Source: Cryomorpha sp963748925
GTDB taxonomy: Bacteria > Bacteroidota > Bacteroidia > Flavobacteriales_D > Cryomorphaceae
Assembly (NCBI GenBank): GCA_963748925.1
Contig: CAVVKG010000008.1
Span: forward strand, 496,001 to 560,000
DNA length: 64,000 nucleotides
Reading direction: 5' to 3'
Both the position numbers and the translations under genes were made by a program. Below the pieces are notes generated by a model that did no database searches, was not told where the DNA came from, and worked only from the letters and a program-made list of their open reading frames with translations. Shown here piece by piece: positions 58,604 to 64,000 of this stretch (positions are counted from its first letter, which is position 1; the number at the start of each line of letters is the position of its first letter).

Positions 58604-60868
58604 ATGAGATATATCTTTTTGTTTTTGGCAATCATCAGCGGCTATTCTGGCCAGCTACAAGCACAGGAAAATTACAACAACAACAAATTCAAACAGCTTT
58701 ACGAAGAGCTACCAACCCCAAATGTGTACAGAACGGCCTCCGGTGCTCCGGGAGCGCAATATTGGCAACAGCGGGCTGATTATCAAATATCTATTGAGCT
58801 CGATGAAGATAACCACACCATTTCGGGTAAAGAAACGATAACTTATTATAACAACTCACCAGATCATCTGACTTACCTCTGGGTACAGCTTGATCAGAAT
58901 GTACGCTCAACCGAAAGTGATTCCTATAAGATTAGTCAAAACTCAATAGGCGATAGCATCACTTTTGATGATCTTAAAAATCTTGTTCCATGGTTTGATG
59001 GCGGCTTTAAGATCGATAAGGTGTCAGATACCGGAAATGACTCCCTTCCATATACCATCAATAAAACAATGATGCGTATTGATTTGCCAAAGCCTCTGGT
59101 TCCCAATGGAGCCTTTAGTTTCAAAATAGACTGGCATTACAATATCAACAATAGAGCTGAGGTTAGAGGTAGATCGGGCTTTGAGTACTTTGAAGATGAG
59201 AATAATTCAATCTATATAATCGCACAATTCTACCCCCGCATGGCTGTTTACAGCGATAATGAAGGATGGCAGAATAAGCAATTTTTAGGTAGGGGAGAGT
59301 TCACAGTTCCTTTCGGAAACTTTGATGTGAAACTTACTGTGCCTGCCGATCATGTGGTGGCGGCCACCGGAGAATTACAGAACTCTAAAGAAATGCTGAC
59401 TACCCAACAGATCAACAGGTTTAATCAAGCTAAAACAGCAGATAAACCCGTATTAATTGTTACCGGTGATGAGGCTAAAGAGGCAGAGAAGGGCAGGAGC
59501 AAGGATCTTAAAACATGGCATTTTAAAGCTGAGAATGTGAGGGATTTTGCCTGGGCTTCTTCCCGTAAGTTTATTTGGGATGCACAGGGAATGAATTTTG
59601 GCGACAGAACCGTCATGGCAATGAGTTACTATCCCAACGAGGGGAATCCGCTTTGGGGCAGATACTCTACCGAGGCCGTTTTGCAAACATTAGAAACATA
59701 TTCAAAACACACGTTCGATTATCCATACCCGGTTGCCATCTCTGTAAATGCGGCTTCTATTGGAATGGAATACCCGATGATATGCTTCAATTTTGGTCGC
59801 TGTGAGCCTGATGGAACGTACACTGAAAGAATGAAATATGGGATGATCGGCGTTATTATTCACGAAGTTGGGCACAATTACTTCCCAATGATTGTAAACT
59901 CTGATGAGCGCCAGTGGACCTGGATGGACGAAGGGCTGAACACCTTTTTGCAATACCTCACCGAGCAGGAATTTGAACGGGGATTTCCTAGCAGAAGAGG
60001 GGAACCACGAAATATAGTTTCTTATATGAAAGGCGATAAAAGTGAGATATCTCCTATAATGACTAATTCAGAATCGGTACATCAATTTGGAAACAATGCA
60101 TATGGTAAGCCTGCAACTGCCCTCAATATTCTTCGTGAAACGGTAATGGGACGTGAGCTTTTTGACTTTGCATTCAAAACTTACGCTCAAAGATGGATGT
60201 TTAAACATCCGGCTCCGGCAGATCTATTTCGCACGATGGAAGATGCCAGTGCGGTAGATCTTGATTGGTTTTGGAGAGGATGGTTCTTTACCACTGATCA
60301 TGTTGATATATCAATAGATGAGGTGAAGTGGCTCAAAGTGGCTGAGCAACAGCCAGGTGTATCAAAAGGCATTAAGCGCGAAGCCAGAGACAACGAAGCT
60401 CCGAGTATTTCAGATATGCGCAATGCCGAATCTATTACTGAAACGAGAACTGAAAAAGATACGACTCTACTTGATTTCTACTCGACTAACGATCCTTATG
60501 AAACCACGGCAGCAGATAAAGCCCGTTTTGAGAATAGAACTGAACAATATTCAGATGCTGAAATTGCGGCATTAAGCGACCAACGAAATTTTTACCAGAT
60601 ATCATTTTCTAATATCGGTGGGTTGGTCATGCCAATAATTGTTGAGTTTACATATGCTGATGGCACTACCGAAATAAGAAATATTCCTGCCGAGATCTGG
60701 AAGATGGATGATGAAACCGTTACGAAAGTTTTCGTTACAGAAAAAGAGGTAACCAATATTGTCTTAGATCCCTATCAGCAAACCGCTGATGTAGATTTAG
60801 ACAACAATACCTGGCCGGCGCGTCGGCAGGTTACGAGATTTGAGCTTTACAAGGCTAAATCAAATTAG
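58604..60868 (+). CDS. M1-family metallopeptidase (aminopeptidase N-like), exported
   Basis: The start at 58604 gives signal peptide MRYIFLFLAIISGYSGQLQA; the frame from 58466 is an artefact of an open upstream stretch. The 754-residue product has an M1 N-terminal beta-saddle (QYWQQRADYQISIELDEDNH, GKETITYYNNSPDHLTYLWV) and the catalytic motif HEVGHNYF at 420-427 with E443 in WMDEGLNTFL (H-E-x2-H-x18-E). The GAMEN-like anchor is SIGMEYPMICF. It cleaves N-terminal residues from peptides in the periplasm or outside. It is monocistronic. Confidence 0.93.
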   Translation: MRYIFLFLAIISGYSGQLQAQENYNNNKFKQLYEELPTPNVYRTASGAPGAQYWQQRADYQISIELDEDNHTISGKETITYYNNSPDHLTYLWVQLDQNVRSTESDSYKISQNSIGDSITFDDLKNLVPWFDGGFKIDKVSDTGNDSLPYTINKTMMRIDLPKPLVPNGAFSFKIDWHYNINNRAEVRGRSGFEYFEDENNSIYIIAQFYPRMAVYSDNEGWQNKQFLGRGEFTVPFGNFDVKLTVPADHVVAATGELQNSKEMLTTQQINRFNQAKTADKPVLIVTGDEAKEAEKGRSKDLKTWHFKAENVRDFAWASSRKFIWDAQGMNFGDRTVMAMSYYPNEGNPLWGRYSTEAVLQTLETYSKHTFDYPYPVAISVNAASIGMEYPMICFNFGRCEPDGTYTERMKYGMIGVIIHEVGHNYFPMIVNSDERQWTWMDEGLNTFLQYLTEQEFERGFPSRRGEPRNIVSYMKGDKSEISPIMTNSESVHQFGNNAYGKPATALNILRETVMGRELFDFAFKTYAQRWMFKHPAPADLFRTMEDASAVDLDWFWRGWFFTTDHVDISIDEVKWLKVAEQQPGVSKGIKREARDNEAPSISDMRNAESITETRTEKDTTLLDFYSTNDPYETTAADKARFENRTEQYSDAEIAALSDQRNFYQISFSNIGGLVMPIIVEFTYADGTTEIRNIPAEIWKMDDETVTKVFVTEKEVTNIVLDPYQQTADVDLDNNTWPARRQVTRFELYKAKSN

Positions 60869-61013
60869 TGGTTATATCCGGGAGTAGGTATGACATGGAG
60901 TGTAGGATAGTTTTCTTTTGGGGTGTTTTTTTGAATGAACCCAATTAAAATTTGAAGCCGTATTTTAAGCTGAAGGGTTGTAATTATAAACGTTAAACAA
61001 AAAGCTTAAAAAA

Positions 61014-61463
61014 ATGGATACATCTTTTACTGAAGAACATTACCAGCAAGTGGATACCATTGAAGCTTTAGAATCTGAGTATTTATATTTTGAACTTTCT
61101 CAAATTGACAATGCAGGCAATGGTTTATACACCGCAATAGATATTTATAAAAATGAAACTATCTCTCTTTTTAAAGGAGAAATAATTACTGATAGAGAAG
61201 CTGAAGAACGCGTTAAGCAAATGAAGGACAGATACTTTATCAACTTATTAGATGGCTCTATTATGGACAGCATGAATACGGATTGCTATGCAAAGTATGC
61301 GAATGATGCAGAAGGTATTCCTAATAGCGGTTTTAAAAACAATGCAGAAATCACCCTTGATGATGATGATAACTTATGCATTCAAGCAACTGAGAATATT
61401 TCTTCCGGCGAGGAAATATTTTGCAGTTACGGCAAAGCCTACTGGAAGAAACATAGCTCGTAA
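61014..61463 (+). CDS. SET-domain protein (putative protein lysine methyltransferase)
   Basis: This 149-residue protein is a compact SET domain: GNGLYTAIDIYKNETISLFK (N-terminal SET strand, G.G.), RYFINLLDGSIMDSMNTD, AKYANDAEGIPNSGFKNNAE (N-H-like pocket region), and EEIFCSYGKAYW, the C-terminal ELxxxY-like motif. It would transfer methyl groups from SAM to lysine. Bacterial SET genes are scattered and often acquired horizontally. It stands alone with intergenic gaps on both sides. Target unknown. Confidence 0.82.
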   Translation: MDTSFTEEHYQQVDTIEALESEYLYFELSQIDNAGNGLYTAIDIYKNETISLFKGEIITDREAEERVKQMKDRYFINLLDGSIMDSMNTDCYAKYANDAEGIPNSGFKNNAEITLDDDDNLCIQATENISSGEEIFCSYGKAYWKKHSS

Positions 61464-61625
61464 TACTTTTTGAAAGCCAATATAGTTCTATACCGCAAAA
61501 GAGCTGTATTAATTCAATTATACCAACCAGTCACTAGTCATCAGCCATGTTTATATAGAATGAGCGTACCCTCCTGGATACTAAGCTTCCTATAGTGACC
61601 GTTAATCTAAAAGCTTAGCAAATAA

Positions 61626-62420
61626 TTGAAAATTCTACTTCACATAATAATTTTTTGCCTTCTAACAGTCGTGACCCAGATCGGCGGAATAATATACCTG
61701 ATTTCAATTCTGCTGATTAGAAAGAGTGCTGAAAGGAAACGAATTAAAAGGTTTGGAGTTTTTGCAAGTTTCTATCTACTCGCAACCTTTTTAATTGTCC
61801 CAAACGTCGCTCCAATTTTCGGACGAGAAAAAATCAGGGAAACTGAGTTTTTAATTGCTCATTCATTCTTTTATAAATTGGCAAACAGGAATTACGTGCT
61901 TCCGGAATTGAATAAAACAATTGACGAAATCGCAAAGCAATTCGAGAACCAAAATAGTGGAATAAAAATGGTTTACCTCGATGCCAGTTTCCCCTTCATC
62001 GACAATTTCCCGCTACTGCCTCATTTGAGTCACAACGACGGAAAGAAAATAGACGTTACGTTTATTTACGAAACCCAAAAAGGACAACTAACGAATAAAA
62101 AACCTTCAATAAGCGGATATGGTGTTTTTGAAAAGCCGACCGCTAATGAATATGACCAGATTGCGGTTTGTGAAAATCGTGGAAATTGGCAATACGACCT
62201 TTCCAAATATTTGACTTTTGGAAAAATCAACGAAAGCATCGAATTTTCCGAAGAAGGGACACGAGAGTTAGCAAAACTTATTTTAGAGCAAGAAACTATT
62301 GGTAAACTGTTCATAGAACCACATTTGAAAGACCGACTTAACTTAACGGACGGAAAAATTAGGTTCCACGGTTGTCAAGCTGTGAGGCACGATGATCACA
62401 TACATTTTCAGTTAAAATAG
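61626..62420 (+). CDS. Membrane-anchored possible LAS-type (M74/M15-like) zinc peptidase
   Basis: The start is TTG at 61626 (MKILLHIIIFCLLTVVTQIG); no better ATG fits. Two hydrophobic segments form an anchor (~1-60). The C-terminal part holds a LAS-like metal site: LPHLSHNDGKKIDVTF (H-x6-D) and QAVRHDDHIHFQLK (H-x-H at the end), as in MepA/M15 murein peptidases. The conserved peptide is surrounded by IDNFPLLPHL and YGVFEKPTANEYDQIAVCEN. A murein-cleaving role would be natural, but the family assignment rests on two motifs. Not linked to neighbours. Confidence 0.55.
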   Translation: MKILLHIIIFCLLTVVTQIGGIIYLISILLIRKSAERKRIKRFGVFASFYLLATFLIVPNVAPIFGREKIRETEFLIAHSFFYKLANRNYVLPELNKTIDEIAKQFENQNSGIKMVYLDASFPFIDNFPLLPHLSHNDGKKIDVTFIYETQKGQLTNKKPSISGYGVFEKPTANEYDQIAVCENRGNWQYDLSKYLTFGKINESIEFSEEGTRELAKLILEQETIGKLFIEPHLKDRLNLTDGKIRFHGCQAVRHDDHIHFQLK

Positions 62421-62513
62421 GGCGATAACAGCCTATATTCGCCGAAAGGCTAAAACCAAATTTCAAACTTACCGCCTGCTAGCCTTTCCTACTATTCTAT
62501 TTAGCGCTCGATC

Positions 62514-62550
62514 AAAAAAAATCCCCGCCTTCAATAGAAGAGCGGGGATT
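62514..62550 (-). terminator. Terminator of the GAPDH gene
   Basis: AATCCCCGC (62520-62528) pairs with GCGGGGATT (62542-62550) around a 13-base loop; seven A at 62514-62520 give the minus-strand T-run. Confidence 0.85.
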
Positions 62551-62572
62551 GTATTTTTATCTCTCAAGGAGA

Positions 62573-62794
62573 TTAATAGTAGTGTAGTCGTCTAACTTTA
62601 GCAATGTATTTCGCTAATCTGATAACCTGTTTGGTGTAACCAAACTCGTTGTCATACCACACATAAAGCACCACATTTTTCTTGTCAGGGTGAATAAGCG
62701 TAGCCTTACTATCGAATACTGAGCAGCAAGTGTCACCAACGATATCGCTTGAAACCAATTCAGGTTCGATGCTGTACTTAATTTGATTAACCAA
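62573..62794 (-). CDS. Glyceraldehyde-3-phosphate dehydrogenase, C-terminal part after a frameshift
   Basis: This frame holds the last 73 residues: VNQIKYSIEPELVSSDIVGD, TCCSVFDSKATL and WYDNEFGYTKQVIRLAKYIA, the conserved C-terminus of GAPDH (NAD-binding helix, ...WYDNEFGYS...). The preceding frame (62787-64000) ends KGDLG; removal of one G at 62791-62792 restores KGDLVNQIKY. So this is one gene, not two. A frameshift in a central glycolytic enzyme would be lethal unless a second copy exists, so a sequence error is likely. Confidence 0.88.
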   Translation of the reverse strand: MVNQIKYSIEPELVSSDIVGDTCCSVFDSKATLIHPDKKNVVLYVWYDNEFGYTKQVIRLAKYIAKVRRLHYY

Positions 62795-64000
62795 GATCTC
62801 CTTTTAATGCTGCATCTTTCACGAGGGCATTAACGTCTTCTATACTGGTAGCCGTGTTAAGCGTGAGGTTCATAATAGCCAATGACCCATTAGGAACTGG
62901 CACACGTACGGCATTCGCTGTAAGCTTATTAGCCAGGCTTGGTATTACTTTGGTAACCGCTTTTGCAGCGCCCGTTTCGGTAATTACCATATTAACCGCT
63001 GCAGAGCGCCCACGACGTTCTTTCTTGTGGAAATTATCCAGTAAGTTTTGATCGTTTGTGTAAGCGTGTACCGTTTCGATGTGTCCTTTTTCGATTCCAA
63101 AGGCATTGTTAACCACATGTAGAACAGTGCTTATTGCATTAGTCGTACATGAAGCTGCTGAGAAGATATTCTCCTTCTCAAGATCCAGTTCTTGATGATT
63201 AATACCATATACGATATTTGGAATTTCACCACCCGGAGCTGTTAGAATAACTTTACTTATTCCATTCGACTTCAAGTGCAATGAAAGTTCTTCGCGATTT
63301 CTAAAAGCACCGGTATTGTCGATTAATACTGCGTTGCTAATACCGTAATCTTCATAATTCACTTTATCCGGCGATGGAGCCTGAATCATTTTAATGATCT
63401 GTCCATTAATGATCAAGGCATTGTTTTCAACATCTGCCTTAACCGTACCCGGGAATGGTCCATGAACTGAATCCATTCGAAGCAAATCGGCACGCTTAAT
63501 AATTTCTTCGGCAGTAACTTTTCGGGTTACGATTGCCTTCAAACGCAATTGATGACCTTTTCCAAATTGCTGAATAAGCTCTCTGGCTGCTAGTCGTCCT
63601 ATACGGCCAAAACCGAATAAAACCACATCGCGTGGCTCCAGTGTCTGACCGTGATCATCTCCTAGAAAGGAACCGATTTTAGAATGAAGAAAGTCATGTT
63701 TTGAGGCATGCTTTCCTTTCTCTTCCATCCATTCTGCAGATAATCTTCCAATATCAATTTTGGAAGGAGCCAGGTTGAAATCCATTAAAATATGGGCAAG
63801 TTCGCTGGTTACAAAAACATCAATTGGCTTTTGTACAACTTCAGCTGCATATTTATGCAGACTTAGAACTTCACTCACGCTGGTGTCTACCAGGTGATTA
63901 CGAAACAGAACAAGCTCTACGGATTTATCGTAGAGCAGATGTCCTACTGCATTGATTAGTGCCACTGCAGCTTTTTCTTTGCTAATCCAGGTTTCGAGCT
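62787..64000 (-). CDS. Glyceraldehyde-3-phosphate dehydrogenase, long Bacteroidota form (5' end outside window)
   Basis: The frame is open to the window edge (LETWISKEKAAVALINAVGH), so the N-terminus is cut off. It has the N-terminal extension (~150 residues) found in the ~480-residue GAPDH of Bacteroidota, then the Rossmann start VVLFGFGRIGRLAARELIQQ, EDYGISNAVLIDNTGAFRNR, the catalytic site FSAASCTTNAISTVLHVVNN (Cys-Thr-Thr-Asn) and HIETVHAYTNDQNLLDNFHK, KVIPSLANKLTANAVRVPVP. It interconverts G3P and 1,3-bisphosphoglycerate with NAD. The frame ends at KGDLG because of one extra base at 62791-62792; see the next part for the C-terminus. Confidence 0.93.
   Translation of the reverse strand, partial: LETWISKEKAAVALINAVGHLLYDKSVELVLFRNHLVDTSVSEVLSLHKYAAEVVQKPIDVFVTSELAHILMDFNLAPSKIDIGRLSAEWMEEKGKHASKHDFLHSKIGSFLGDDHGQTLEPRDVVLFGFGRIGRLAARELIQQFGKGHQLRLKAIVTRKVTAEEIIKRADLLRMDSVHGPFPGTVKADVENNALIINGQIIKMIQAPSPDKVNYEDYGISNAVLIDNTGAFRNREELSLHLKSNGISKVILTAPGGEIPNIVYGINHQELDLEKENIFSAASCTTNAISTVLHVVNNAFGIEKGHIETVHAYTNDQNLLDNFHKKERRGRSAAVNMVITETGAAKAVTKVIPSLANKLTANAVRVPVPNGSLAIMNLTLNTATSIEDVNALVKDAALKGDLG

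Overview
The window reads as a chromosomal piece of a marine-type Bacteroidota (Flavobacteriales-like) bacterium. The evidence is T9SS C-terminal sorting domains on several exported proteins, a gliding-motility/type B C-terminal domain, lipoproteins, DUF4956/CotH/VTC genes, a GT3-type glycogen synthase, and promoters of the Bacteroidota form (TTTG - 19 nt - TAnnTTTG).

Layout. 1-4.5 kb: the 3' end of an arylsulfatase, then a run of envelope genes (SnoaL-like lipoprotein, glycine-zipper protein, beta-barrel, DcaP-like porin, alpha-carbonic anhydrase). 4.6-5.35 kb: a decayed RHS-core relic on the minus strand. 5.4-17.3 kb: a tightly packed defence operon: type I restriction-modification (hsdR, hsdM, hsdS), a Septu-like ATPase/HNH pair (ptuA/ptuB-like) and two further PD-(D/E)XK-like nucleases. 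17.4-22.3 kb: island tail with a zinc-ribbon protein carrying a possible HEPN R-x4-H motif, small orphans, a truncated Nmad3 nucleotide-modification relic, a HigB/HigA-ImmA toxin-antitoxin module and an antitoxin relic. 22.3-23.8 kb: an uncharacterised Bacteroidota protein and a GIY-YIG protein.

23.8-24.7 kb and 34.3-35.1 kb hold the most unusual structures. A tRNA-Pro(TGG) and a tRNA-Arg(TCT), both on the minus strand, are each preceded by exactly four tandem tRNA-derived repeats (4 x 90 bp and 4 x 129 bp) lying between the gene and its promoter. In each unit the 5' part of the tRNA is kept, the anticodon arm is replaced by another hairpin, and the T arm is lost. Both arrays begin behind a similar promoter and leader. 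Extra 3' ends of tRNA-Pro lie downstream, two of the three followed by a clear terminator.

24.8-32.6 kb: T9SS lamin-tail protein, frameshifted CotH protein, lipoprotein, VTC-domain protein, DUF4956 membrane protein and DUF2490 protein, mostly overlapping, likely one operon. 32.6-47.7 kb: housekeeping and signalling genes (Sua5, glycogen synthase, LytTR regulator with TPR histidine kinase, NAD-dependent epimerase, AmpG-like MFS carrier, DUF418 protein, MsrA). 47.8-53.4 kb: a giant phosphatase/choice-of-anchor I T9SS protein split by one frameshift. 53.6-64 kb: acetyltransferase, M24 peptidase homologue, SDR, VOC protein, an Nth-like glycosylase lacking Fe-S cysteines, DUF6702 protein, M1 aminopeptidase, SET protein, possible LAS-type peptidase, and GAPDH (also frameshifted, running off the window). 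Several conserved genes carry single-base frameshifts, often an extra base after TT. That includes GAPDH, so part of them may be sequence errors.
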